Shown here piece by piece: positions 36,255 to 45,222 of a stretch of 52,127 nucleotides of DNA. Each line of letters begins with the position of its first letter. Position 1 is the first letter of the stretch. Position numbers and translations under genes: made by a program. This DNA comes from Magnetococcales bacterium (GTDB taxonomy: Bacteria > Pseudomonadota > Magnetococcia > Magnetococcales > Magnetaquicoccaceae): positions 1 to 52,127 of the forward strand of contig PDZU01000016.1 in assembly GCA_002753095.1 (NCBI GenBank), given 5' to 3'. The notes beneath the pieces are model-generated. The model was not told where the DNA came from, did not search any database, and saw only the letters and a program-made list of their open reading frames with translations.

Positions 36255-37667
36255 ATGCTTAAACATCTTAGAATTCGTAATTTCAAGGGCTGGAAAGATA
36301 CGGGTGATATAGTCATGGCACCCATAACGCTCTTCTTTGGCACCAACAGTTCTGGAAAATCAAGCATCGGTCAGTTTCTCATGATGCTCAAGCAAACAGC
36401 AGAATCTTCCGACCGCAGAGCTGTATTCTTCCCAGGAGATGAAAATTCTGCCGTCCAACTGGGATCATTTCAGCAAATGGTCTTTAGCAGGGATGTCAGC
36501 AATAAAATTTTCTTTCAATACAAATGGGACTGTACAAATAAAATTGAGTTTTCGGATCCAATTTCTCAATCAAGTTATTCCGGAAAATTCATGGTATTTG
36601 AATCTGAAGTTTCTCTGTCGTCCAAAAACCAAACAAACTTGATAGTGGAACAGATAAAATATGAATTACTCAACGATTCAGATCAGCATATTCTATCCAT
36701 TAGCATGGATCGCAAGAACGATAAATATAAGGTGAAATCAGACACCTACAAGCTTACTCGCAAGCTAGGCAGGGCATGGCCTCTTGGTTCACCGCTTCGG
36801 TTTTATGGGTTTCCAGACGAGGTGGTTGCCTACCACCAAAATGCAGATTTCGTCAAGGATCTCAATTTCAGGCAAGAGATCCTGTTCAGGTCTATTTTTT
36901 ATCTTGGGCCTTTGCGAACAAAAACAGCACGACTGTATTCATGGAATGGTATCGAGCCTGACAGCGTAGGATACGCAGGGCAAAATACTGTCGCTGCACT
37001 CTTGTCTGCCCAAGATAGAAAAATTGGCATTAAAAAAGGAAATAACAACAAAGCCTCTCCGTCGCAACTTTTTGAAGCTGTTATCGCAAGAAGTCTCCAA
37101 AACATGGGCTTGATTAATGACTTTAAAGTAGATCGCCTTCATGAACAACGCGATGAATACGAAGTCAAGGTACAGGTTGGACATTCCAATACATGGGTAG
37201 ATCTCCCCGATGTTGGCTTTGGCATCTCTCAAGTGCTGCCTGTTTTGGTGGAGTGTTATTATGCGCCTGCCGGTTCAATCATCATCATGGAACAACCGGA
37301 AATCCACCTGCACCCCAGCGCCCAATCTGCTTTGGCCGATGTTTTGATTGACGTGGTTCAATCCAGAGAAAACGGCAAAGACAGAAAAATACAATTGATC
37401 ATAGAAACACATTCTGAACATTTTCTCAGAAGGTTACAGAGACGTATCGCAGAGGGTGTCATCCCTCTGGAACATGTTTCCGCCTATTCAGCCAGCGTTA
37501 CGGATTCATCATCCCAATTAACCCCTCTTGATATCGATGCCTACGGCAACATTAGAAATTGGCCGCCGAATTTCTTCGGCAATGAAATGGAGGACATCAC
37601 CCGTCAAGCCGACGCAGCCATGGAAAGACGCAAAACAGAGAGATCCATGGCAAGAGGTGACGCATGA
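36255..37667 (+). CDS. DUF3696-type AAA/OLD-like ATPase
   Basis: This cytoplasmic ABC-fold ATPase of 470 residues starts MLKHLRIRNFKGWKDTG, then has Walker A FFGTNSSGKSS (near residue 30), a signature region GFGISQVLPVL near 323, Walker B SIIIMEQPEIHLHP near 343 and the H-switch IIETHSEHFLRRL near 385. The C-terminus carries DUF3696-type sequence (DIDAYGNIRNWPPNFF). Such ATPases without a built-in nuclease are usually paired with a separate effector. Here the following gene, overlapping by four bases, encodes a PIN-like protein. The AT-rich composition differs from the BREX core genes. It probably senses a phage-related signal and licenses the nuclease; this is inference. Confidence 0.8.
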   Translation: MLKHLRIRNFKGWKDTGDIVMAPITLFFGTNSSGKSSIGQFLMMLKQTAESSDRRAVFFPGDENSAVQLGSFQQMVFSRDVSNKIFFQYKWDCTNKIEFSDPISQSSYSGKFMVFESEVSLSSKNQTNLIVEQIKYELLNDSDQHILSISMDRKNDKYKVKSDTYKLTRKLGRAWPLGSPLRFYGFPDEVVAYHQNADFVKDLNFRQEILFRSIFYLGPLRTKTARLYSWNGIEPDSVGYAGQNTVAALLSAQDRKIGIKKGNNNKASPSQLFEAVIARSLQNMGLINDFKVDRLHEQRDEYEVKVQVGHSNTWVDLPDVGFGISQVLPVLVECYYAPAGSIIIMEQPEIHLHPSAQSALADVLIDVVQSRENGKDRKIQLIIETHSEHFLRRLQRRIAEGVIPLEHVSAYSASVTDSSSQLTPLDIDAYGNIRNWPPNFFGNEMEDITRQADAAMERRKTERSMARGDA

Positions 37668-38206
37668 ACAACAAATTTCCGGAAACATGCCTATTGGATA
37701 CCAATGTTCCAAAAACAGCCAATTTGGCAATAAACCCGAACGATATTCCAGATGAACTTGTTGACTGTGTTCAGATGTGCGTGAAAGCCGTGGAACATGT
37801 GATCAGGACAAAAGGATTGGTGCTGGATGACGGAGATGAAATTTTTGACGAGTATAGAAAAAATATCTCCATGAGCGGACAACCAGGAGTGGGAGACAAG
37901 TTCATGAAGTGGGTTCATGACAACCGGTGGAACTTGCCAGAATCCAATCGCGTGGAGATTACAAAACAAACAGGCATCAATGGTTACAGCCAATTCCCGA
38001 ATCATGTTGGACTAAGAAATTTTGATCGGTCTGATCGGAAATTTGTTGCAGTTGCCAACGCCCATCCAAACAAACCTCCCATTCTTGAAGCCACCGACAG
38101 CAAATGGTGGGGATGGAAAGATGCATTGCTCGAAGTTGGCATCACCGTGCAGTTCATGTGTCCAGATTATATTGAACCAATTTTTAGAGACAAAACGAAA
38201 ACATGA
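37664..38206 (+). CDS. PIN-like nuclease, predicted effector of the DUF3696 ATPase
   Basis: This protein of 180 residues shows a PIN-domain pattern: LLDTNV with Asp12 at the first strand, DEIFDEY with an acidic residue in the second position, FDRSDRKFVAVA with the third acidic site, and ATDSKWWGW with the fourth. Most PIN domains cleave RNA using such an acidic pocket. The start overlaps the ATPase stop and its stop overlaps the ligase start, each by four bases (ATGA), so ATPase, nuclease and ligase should be made in step. The family name is not certain and the assignment rests on spacing of the acidic motifs. If correct it is the cutting component of the cassette. Confidence 0.6.
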   Translation: MNNKFPETCLLDTNVPKTANLAINPNDIPDELVDCVQMCVKAVEHVIRTKGLVLDDGDEIFDEYRKNISMSGQPGVGDKFMKWVHDNRWNLPESNRVEITKQTGINGYSQFPNHVGLRNFDRSDRKFVAVANAHPNKPPILEATDSKWWGWKDALLEVGITVQFMCPDYIEPIFRDKTKT

Positions 38207-38889
38207 CCGAATTTTACAAATTTCCATCCACCCCTCACTTGGCTGTGCTTGGGATGTCGACTATCCGCGAGGAAAAAATTTTATCGGAACAAGAACGGAA
38301 GGCTTTCTTGTCCCATGAGTTGGTTGTTGAAGAAAAAATTGATGGTGCCAATCTTGGCATTTCCTTCAATACGCATGGGGATGTTGTTTTGCAAAACCGA
38401 GGTGCGCTGCTTGTTTCACCATTCGTGGGACAGTGGAAACATCTTTCGCAATGGCTTTCCCAAAAGGTAGATCGCCTTCTTGATCTCCTGTCCGACAGAT
38501 TTATTCTGTTTGGGGAGTGGTGCTATGCAAAACATTCTATACACTATTCCAGACTTCCTGATTGGTTTATTGGTTTTGATATTTTTGATAAAAACGAAAA
38601 TTGCTTTCTCTCTTGTCAGCGTCGAGATCAGATGTTGGATGGTCTGTCACTGGCCGTTGTTCCGCAAATCGGGTCTGGAATATACACCCTGCAAGACTTG
38701 AAAAATTCATTATTGACGTCTCGATTCTGTGATGACTTGGCTGAAGGGGTGTATTTACGTTACGAACAATCGGATTCTCTCGTTCAAAGGGCAAAACTCG
38801 TCAACCCATATTTTACTCAAGCCATGACAAAACATCATTGGAGCCGTGAAGAGATCACACCCAATCGACTGGAACTGGTATCTCAATGA
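38203..38889 (+). CDS. RNA ligase (T4 Rnl2-like nucleotidyltransferase)
   Basis: This protein of 228 residues has the five ligase motifs in order: motif I EKIDGAN with the nucleotidyl Lys45, motif III FGEWCYAKH near residue 104, motif IIIa WFIGFDIFD, motif IV AEGVYLRYE near 183 and motif V VQRAKLVNPYF near 198. It resembles the small RNA ligase family (Rnl2-like, PF09414), which seals 3'-OH/5'-phosphate RNA nicks. It has no C-terminal domain, so it is minimal. It is coupled by 4-base overlaps to the PIN-like gene upstream and to brxHII downstream. It could reseal RNA cut by the adjacent nuclease; this is inferred from context. Confidence 0.8.
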   Translation: MTEFYKFPSTPHLAVLGMSTIREEKILSEQERKAFLSHELVVEEKIDGANLGISFNTHGDVVLQNRGALLVSPFVGQWKHLSQWLSQKVDRLLDLLSDRFILFGEWCYAKHSIHYSRLPDWFIGFDIFDKNENCFLSCQRRDQMLDGLSLAVVPQIGSGIYTLQDLKNSLLTSRFCDDLAEGVYLRYEQSDSLVQRAKLVNPYFTQAMTKHHWSREEITPNRLELVSQ

Positions 38890-41684
38890 ACCTTGGCGAA
38901 TGGTTTCTGGACATAGATCGTCAAGTCCCCTGTCGATTGCTGGAAACGCACGCCCTCTGGGGCGATACCCTTGTCCGCATTTGGCTCCCCAACCAGGAGA
39001 CCATTCTCCGCGTTCCCGCTTCCCAACTCATTCCGATCGAGCAGGCTCCTGGCCATACTTCCGACCATCTGACCTACCTCGCCACCGCCGCCCGCATCGC
39101 CGACACCATGACCCACGATCTCCTGTTGGCCCCCATCGAATCCTCGGTCATTCCCCTGCCCCACCAACTCCACGCTCTCTCACGCGCCATCTCCGGCGAC
39201 CGGGTACGCTATCTGCTGGCCGACGAAGTGGGGCTGGGCAAGACCATCGAGGCCGGGCTGATCATTCGGGAATTGAAACTGCGGGGAGTGGTGCGACGGG
39301 TGCTGGTCATCGCCCCCAAAGGGCTGGTCACCCAGTGGGTCGCCGAGATGCAGACCCATTTCAACGAGTCGTTCCGTCTGCTCCTGCCCAGCGATTTCAG
39401 TGGCTACCGGCGCATTGCAGGAGAGGAAAACCCTTGGCTCAGCCATCCCCAGGTCATCTGCTCCCTGGACTCGGTCAAGCCTCTGGAAAAACGCCGGGGT
39501 TGGTCAAGACAACAGGTGATGGAGCACAACCGGGACCGTTTCGACAGTCTGGTGGCCGCCGGATGGGATTTGATCATCGTGGACGAGGCCCATCGCCTGG
39601 GAGGCAGTACCGATCAGGTGGCCCGCTTCCGCCTGGGGCAGGGACTCGCCGAGGCCGCACCCTATCTTCTGCTGCTTTCTGCCACCCCTCACCAGGGCAA
39701 AAGCGATGCCTTTCATCGCCTGTTGACCTTGCTCGACGCAGAAAACTTTCCCGGCTCCAGCAGTGTCACCCAGGAGCGGGTGCAACCCTATGTGATCCGC
39801 ACGGAAAAACGATGCGCCATCAATGCCGATGGCAATCCTCTCTTCAAACCACGCCGCACACAAATGGTCCCGGTTGCCTGGCAAGCACGGCATAACCGAC
39901 AAAAGGTACTCTACGAAGCGGTCTCCAACTATGTCCGTCTGGGTTACAACCAGGCCGTGCGCCAGAAAAAAAATGCCATCGGTTTCCTGCTGATCCTGCT
40001 GCAACGACTGGTTACCTCCAGCACCCGTGCCATTCGCTTCACCCTGGAACGACGTTTGGAGATACTCACACTGCCGGACACCCAACTCTCCCTGTTTCCC
40101 ATGGAAGAGAGCGAGGATTGGTCCGACATGGATGGCCAGGAGTGGATGGATACCCTCCTGGCCTCTCAGATCAAAGGATTGCGCAACGAGCGTGAGGAGG
40201 TCAACACCCTGCTGCAGGCCGCCTTGCAGTGCGAGGCTGCCGAACTGGATGCCAAGGCGGAAGCCCTGTTGGAGCGGATCTACACCCTGCAACAGGAAGA
40301 GAGCGATCCAGACATCAAGGTGTTGATCTTTACCGAATTCATCCCCACCCAGGCCATGTTGCAGGCGTTCCTGGAAAACCGGGGCTTCACGGTGGCCTGC
40401 CTCAACGGCTCCCTTTCCATGGAGGAACGCAAAAGGGTCCAGGAAGCGTTCAGCAGAACAACCCGCATCCTGATTTCCACCGATGCCGGTGGCGAAGGAC
40501 TCAATCTGCAATTTTGCCACGTGGTGATCAACTATGATATTCCCTGGAACCCCATGCGCTTGGAACAACGCATCGGTCGGGTGGATCGCATCGGGCAAAG
40601 GCATGTCGTTCGCGCCATCAATTTTGTCGTCGAAGAGACGGTGGAGTTTCGGGTTCGAGAGGTGCTGGAAGAAAAACTTGCCATCATCCAAAAAGAGTTT
40701 GGTATCGACAAAACCGGGGATGTTCTCGACTCGGCTCAGGATGGGGAGTGGTTCGATGAACTCTTCGTGGAGGCCATGCTCCATCCAGACCGCCTGGAAC
40801 CGGTCGTGGATGAGGTGGTAGAGCGCATTCGGGAAAGGGCTTCGACTGCCAGAGAAAACGATCTCCTGCTCGGAGCATGTGCCAACCTGGATCCCGGTGA
40901 TGCCCAACGCATCATGGCCCACCCCATGCCTCACTGGGTGGAACGGATGGTCACCCGTTATCTGTTGGCACATGGCGGTTCCGTGACCAAAAGCCGGGCC
41001 GGGTGGCTCCTGGGATGGCCGGGTGAACAGGCCAATCCCAATCCGGTACACTTTTCTGCCCGTGAGTCCGAGGAGAAACCCTCTGCGAACCATCTGACAT
41101 TGGAAGAACCCCGGATTCGCGCTCTGGCAACGCATATTCCCCGTTTCGTTCCGGGACAACCCGTTCCGGTTGTGTCACTGCCCGGTCTTGCCAGTCAAGT
41201 GAGCGGTTACTGGTCCCTGTGGCGCATCGCCCTGCAAGGGGTTGAGGGGCAACACCACCGTATTATGCCGCTCTTTGTCCATGACGACGGCCGGGTTTTG
41301 CAACCCACGGCACGCCGGATCTGGGACCAATTGCTAGTCGTTGAATGCACCATCCTTTCCCATATCAAGGGCAGTAATAGTCAGGCACTCCTCGCAAGAA
41401 GCATGGAAATCGCCGAAAGCCATGCTCTCCCGATCTATCAGGAATTGCTGGAGTCCCACAACACCCAGCTTGTTCGGAAACGCGAAAAGGCGGCATTTGC
41501 TTTTTCCATGCGCCGTCAGACAGTGGAACGCATCGGTCTGGCCGAGGTGCGTAACCATCGCCTGACCCTGCTCGCCCAGGAAGAGACGAAAAAGTGGGCA
41601 GAACTGACGGCACAAGCCAAGACCATGCCCGAAATGATACCCTTATTGTTGATTCGCCTGGAAGAGGAGCAAAACCATGGCTGA
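38886..41684 (+). CDS. brxHII: BREX type 3 helicase BrxHII
   Basis: This large SNF2-family helicase has 932 residues. The ATPase motifs are ADEVGLGKTIEAG (Walker A), IIVDEAHRLGG (DEAH), LLLSATPHQG, DAGGEGLNLQFCHVVI and QRIGRVDRIGQ (motif VI). The C-terminal third (about residues 600-932) is family-specific. This is the expected helicase between pglXI and pglZ in type 3 BREX. Its ATG overlaps the RNA ligase stop by four bases, and base composition returns to GC-rich exactly here. Its stop overlaps pglZ by eight bases. Confidence 0.85.
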   Translation: MNLGEWFLDIDRQVPCRLLETHALWGDTLVRIWLPNQETILRVPASQLIPIEQAPGHTSDHLTYLATAARIADTMTHDLLLAPIESSVIPLPHQLHALSRAISGDRVRYLLADEVGLGKTIEAGLIIRELKLRGVVRRVLVIAPKGLVTQWVAEMQTHFNESFRLLLPSDFSGYRRIAGEENPWLSHPQVICSLDSVKPLEKRRGWSRQQVMEHNRDRFDSLVAAGWDLIIVDEAHRLGGSTDQVARFRLGQGLAEAAPYLLLLSATPHQGKSDAFHRLLTLLDAENFPGSSSVTQERVQPYVIRTEKRCAINADGNPLFKPRRTQMVPVAWQARHNRQKVLYEAVSNYVRLGYNQAVRQKKNAIGFLLILLQRLVTSSTRAIRFTLERRLEILTLPDTQLSLFPMEESEDWSDMDGQEWMDTLLASQIKGLRNEREEVNTLLQAALQCEAAELDAKAEALLERIYTLQQEESDPDIKVLIFTEFIPTQAMLQAFLENRGFTVACLNGSLSMEERKRVQEAFSRTTRILISTDAGGEGLNLQFCHVVINYDIPWNPMRLEQRIGRVDRIGQRHVVRAINFVVEETVEFRVREVLEEKLAIIQKEFGIDKTGDVLDSAQDGEWFDELFVEAMLHPDRLEPVVDEVVERIRERASTARENDLLLGACANLDPGDAQRIMAHPMPHWVERMVTRYLLAHGGSVTKSRAGWLLGWPGEQANPNPVHFSARESEEKPSANHLTLEEPRIRALATHIPRFVPGQPVPVVSLPGLASQVSGYWSLWRIALQGVEGQHHRIMPLFVHDDGRVLQPTARRIWDQLLVVECTILSHIKGSNSQALLARSMEIAESHALPIYQELLESHNTQLVRKREKAAFAFSMRRQTVERIGLAEVRNHRLTLLAQEETKKWAELTAQAKTMPEMIPLLLIRLEEEQNHG

Positions 41685-43689
41685 TTGGCGTGCATCGATT
41701 TTGCAGGCATTTGTGCCCCATGTTGCCCGTTTGACCTTGGTGGCCGACCCGGATGATCTTCTGGTGGAGGAGATCATTCAACAGGGGCTCCGTGAGCAGG
41801 GATTCGAGGTCATGCGCTATGAAGAGAGCATGGCCTTCCGTTTTGCCTACGAATCCCGGTTTCGTGCCCGCTGGGACCGGGGTGAACAGGGGGATCTGGT
41901 GGTTATTTTGACGGGTGACGCCAGTACCCTGAAAACGCTGCCCTTCGACCTGTTGCAGGCCGGTCGCTCCCTCTCGTTCGGCTTGGCGGCCTTGTTTCCG
42001 GGTTTGAGTTATCCGGTCGTGGCGGCATTGGAACGTGCCGATCTGGATCCACTGTATCAGGCCATGGCGCATCATCCGGGCGAGACCATGGGTGAGAATC
42101 CCAGCAAGGATTTTATTTTGCGACAGGTATTCCAGATTGCACCAGAGTTGATTCGGGACACCGCCGACCTGTTGCGCATGTTGATGCGGCGACACTATCG
42201 CAACCAAAGGATACCCCCCTCCCTGGACGAGCGGTTGATCTGGCTCTTGCGGCAGCGCAACCAGTTCGAGGATTGGGCTCTGGAAGAGATCATCCCCAGT
42301 CGCAGAGCCTTTTTTGGCTTTCTTCAGGAACGCTGGCCGCTCTTCCTGGCACGACTCCTGGAACGATTGGAAGGCAATATCTGGATGTCAAGCGATGAGC
42401 ATGTTCCTTCCTATGGCATGCGTTTCGCTGGTCCAGCCATCCTACCTTTCGATCATGACGATATTCACGTTTACATGGATAATCTCTTTGTGGAAGGTCT
42501 ACTCAAACCGGTGCCCTTTCCCCATGCCAAACGGGTCAGCCTGAATTGGGTACTGGCAGGCATTCACCACGACCCGGAGGCCGACCGCAAACGCCGTTTG
42601 GAAGGGCTGCTGGAACAATGCCAAGCACTGCTGCCAACGGAAGAGAGCCGCCATCGGGCCTGGCAGCAGTTTGCCCAGGTTTGGGGTCAACTCACCCGGA
42701 TGATGCATGATCCGGAAAGATCCGTGGCACAAAACGCTCAGGAAACCTTTCTCGCCTTGAGAACGCGGCTTGACACCACCTTCCAGAAGTGGATGGAAAA
42801 GCGTTTTGCCGGACTCCACAACCAGCCAGCCATACCACCGGTCATGCTCCATCATATTCCCAGGGAGATGGCCAGAACAGTGGAACAGGGTGAAAAAATC
42901 GTCCTGGTGGTACTCGATGGCATGGCGATAGAGCAATGGCTGGTCATGCGGGAGGTGCTCGCAGAACAAAGACCGCTCTTTGCTTTCCAGGAAGAGGCTG
43001 TTTTTGCCTGGGTTCCAACCATCACATCCCTGTCGCGACAGGCGATCTTTTCCGGGACGTCTCCCCTCTTTTTCCCGTCCAGTCTGCACACCACGCAGCA
43101 AGAACCGACTGTGTGGAAAAGGTTCTGGGCTGGACAGGGAGTAGCCTCCACCGCAGTGGGTTATCTGAAAGGGTTGGGAGATGGTCCGCTGGCAAGCCTG
43201 GAGGAACTGCTGGACAACCCACGCCTGCGGGTGGCTGGTCTGGTCGTAGACAAGATCGACCGGATCATGCACGGCATGGAACTGGGCAGTGCCGGAATGC
43301 AATCCGCCGTGCGTCAATGGACGCGACAGGGGTTCATGGCAGGAATGCTTGATTTGCTCCATAGCCGTGGGTTTCAGGTAGTCCTGACCTCGGATCATGG
43401 CAATGTCGAAGCCACAGGGATGGGACGAGCGGCGGAGGGTGTGACGGCTGATGTGCGCGGCGAACGGTGCCGGATCTTCCCGGACCCCACCCTGCGCAGC
43501 GCCATACGCGAGCGGTATCCCGATGCCATGGCATGGCCTGCGCCAGGATTGCCGGATGGATGTCACCCGTTATTGGCCGCCGGTCGCTCTGCCTTTGCCA
43601 GCAAAGGGTGCCGGATTGTCGGACACGGCGGCATTGCGCTTGAGGAAGTGATTGTTCCTCTTATTCGCTTGGATGGAAGCAGATCATGA
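41677..43689 (+). CDS. pglZ: BREX phosphatase-domain protein PglZ
   Basis: This protein of 670 residues contains the PglZ alkaline-phosphatase-superfamily domain in its second half: IVLVVLDGMAIEQW near residue 409 (metal-binding Asp), VPTITSLSRQAIFSG near 446 (nucleophile region) and VLTSDHGNVEATG near 570 (DHG metal site). The N-terminal part is a helical region specific to BREX PglZ. It overlaps brxHII by eight bases, with GAGGAGC before the ATG, and its stop overlaps brxA by four. PglZ is a hallmark of BREX and is needed for both methylation and exclusion in studied systems. Confidence 0.9.
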   Translation: MADWRASILQAFVPHVARLTLVADPDDLLVEEIIQQGLREQGFEVMRYEESMAFRFAYESRFRARWDRGEQGDLVVILTGDASTLKTLPFDLLQAGRSLSFGLAALFPGLSYPVVAALERADLDPLYQAMAHHPGETMGENPSKDFILRQVFQIAPELIRDTADLLRMLMRRHYRNQRIPPSLDERLIWLLRQRNQFEDWALEEIIPSRRAFFGFLQERWPLFLARLLERLEGNIWMSSDEHVPSYGMRFAGPAILPFDHDDIHVYMDNLFVEGLLKPVPFPHAKRVSLNWVLAGIHHDPEADRKRRLEGLLEQCQALLPTEESRHRAWQQFAQVWGQLTRMMHDPERSVAQNAQETFLALRTRLDTTFQKWMEKRFAGLHNQPAIPPVMLHHIPREMARTVEQGEKIVLVVLDGMAIEQWLVMREVLAEQRPLFAFQEEAVFAWVPTITSLSRQAIFSGTSPLFFPSSLHTTQQEPTVWKRFWAGQGVASTAVGYLKGLGDGPLASLEELLDNPRLRVAGLVVDKIDRIMHGMELGSAGMQSAVRQWTRQGFMAGMLDLLHSRGFQVVLTSDHGNVEATGMGRAAEGVTADVRGERCRIFPDPTLRSAIRERYPDAMAWPAPGLPDGCHPLLAAGRSAFASKGCRIVGHGGIALEEVIVPLIRLDGSRS

Positions 43690-44453
43690 CCGATATCGGG
43701 CAGATAGGCTTCAGCCAACGCATTCAGCTTTCCTGGCTGGAATATGCCGCCAATCTGGTGTTGGCCGGCAATGGCCGCGAGGCAATGACCAAGAGCCTCC
43801 AGGAGCATCTCACAGACAAGCTCTCTGTGGGAGGGGTGTCCGAGCGGGGCAATCGCGAAAAAGCAATATCCATTCTGTTGCGCATCTGGTTGACCGGCTA
43901 CCCTCCATGGCCACTCCTCCGCAAGACGGGTCTGGAACTGTTGCGTGTCCTGCCGGTTCAGCAACAGTTGCCGGTACATTGGGGCATGACCATGGCAGTT
44001 TACCCTTTTTTCGGTGCGGTAGCAGAAGCCACAGGACGCTTGTTGCGTTTGCAGGAGAGCATCACTTCCGCACAGGTGTTGCGGCGTCTCAGAGAACGTT
44101 ACGGGGAACGGGAGACCGTGGACCGGGCCGTCAGACGGGTTTTGCGGGTATTCGCAGACTGGCACGTGTTGAACGATACGGAAACACAAGGCGTTTATCG
44201 TTGTGCAACAAACAACCGCTTACTGCATAACAAAGAACTTGAATCATGGATCTTGGTAGCCCGCTTGATCGCCAACAGGGAACAGACGGCCTCATTGCGC
44301 ACTTTGCTGCATCATCCGTCGCTATTTCCGTTTCAAATGGACAAACCAACTTCAGTCGCCTTTGAATGCTGGAAGGATGTCACTGTGATGCACCTTGGAT
44401 CCGATGACGATGTGCTGGTGTCTGTGTTGGACACAACTGGAGGCCCAGAATGA
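43686..44453 (+). CDS. brxA: BREX BrxA-like protein
   Basis: The protein has 255 residues and closes the operon. It is helical with conserved-looking segments such as AISILLRIWLTGYP, QQLPVHWGMTMAVYPFFG and RRVLRVFADWHVL. Its place after pglZ and its size match the BrxA (DUF1819-type) gene of type 3 BREX, which is a DNA-binding protein in systems studied so far. The family match is weaker than for the other core genes because I see no unmistakable motif. The start overlaps pglZ by four bases. About 155 bases of apparently non-coding sequence follow. Confidence 0.65.
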   Translation: MTDIGQIGFSQRIQLSWLEYAANLVLAGNGREAMTKSLQEHLTDKLSVGGVSERGNREKAISILLRIWLTGYPPWPLLRKTGLELLRVLPVQQQLPVHWGMTMAVYPFFGAVAEATGRLLRLQESITSAQVLRRLRERYGERETVDRAVRRVLRVFADWHVLNDTETQGVYRCATNNRLLHNKELESWILVARLIANREQTASLRTLLHHPSLFPFQMDKPTSVAFECWKDVTVMHLGSDDDVLVSVLDTTGGPE

Positions 44454-44608
44454 GAAACAGACCTTGACGGCTCGGATTGGGCCCCAATTGATGAACGATT
44501 TGTCATCAAATGGATATTAAATGACTTTTCATCTGTCCGTCGGAAATTTCACGCCAGTCCGAGAGTCAGATCTGCAAGAAAAACGGAGAATGCCATTCTC
44601 CGCTACCA

Positions 44609-45170
44609 TTATGACGGATCCGCCAACACGCTCTCCAACGTCGGTGCATCCAGGATTCGGAGGCTCCAGATCTCCAGGGTGGACAGATCAGCATTGGCTA
44701 TTTTCTGGCTGGCCCATGGAGGTAGATCACCGAAGCGATGTTGGAGAAGGCGGGTCAACATGGATGCCCTTCCATGGCCAACTTCCAGTCGGCCAGCAAT
44801 TCGTCACGATGGAGTTCGATCCACGCCTGGAACACGGCATTCATCTCGCCATACTCCGCGTGCAGATGGGGCGCATGGTGCTGTTTTCCATGCACTTCGA
44901 CATGAATCAGCACCCAGCGTTCGGAGCCATCAAGCAGCCATACCTTGACCAGCAGATCCACCCGCCGATCCTTGTTCTCCGATGACGGCATAAGCCGACT
45001 GAACTCTTGGTCCAGAAATTCGGCGGGACGGCTCCAGTCGATCTCGGCATGCGCCTGCGGCAGGAAAAAGGCCAGGAAATCCTTGAAGTATCCCTTCAGG
45101 ATCACGTTCCAAGGAGCATCGTACTCGTCTGGCTGGGTTTGATCGGCGTTATCTATCTTGCACTCATTCC
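44609..45170 (-). pseudogene. mosaic Rpn/PD-(D/E)XK pseudogene with an embedded DUF4160 fragment
   Basis: The 5' part encodes Rpn-family sequence (YFKDFLAFFLPQAHAEIDWSR, VDLLVKVWLLDGSERWVLIHVEV). It then switches at HGKQHHAPHLHAEYG to a DUF4160 fragment (AWIELHRDELLADWKLAMEG), and after a frameshift returns to a DUF4351 tail (MLTRLLQHRFGDLPPW, ending VLADPS). The inserted piece is nearly identical to 46957-47077. The 5' end is also frameshifted near 45155. The gene is non-functional. It is a distant relative of the intact gene at 18780-19811. Confidence 0.7.
44765..44886. repeat. copy A of a duplicated DUF4160 segment
   Basis: About 120 bases here match 46957-47077 with only a few differences and a 2-base indel. 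Both copies encode the DUF4160 sequence from HLHAEYGE to KLAMEG on the minus strand and share the same internal shortening, so one derives from the other. Confidence 0.85.
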
Positions 45171-45222
45171 TGTCGGAAAAATCACGGTTCCGTCTTCAAA
45201 ATCCAATGCTGATCAAGCAGGC

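Noticed and set aside
39504-41159. 551-codon minus-strand frame opposite brxHII
   Set aside because: It is a shadow of the helicase gene; no domain and no ribosome site.
41677-44453. DISARM rather than BREX
   Set aside because: A SNF2 helicase and a methyltransferase also occur in DISARM, but the PglZ domain, BrxC-type ATPase and BrxF order are diagnostic of BREX type 3.
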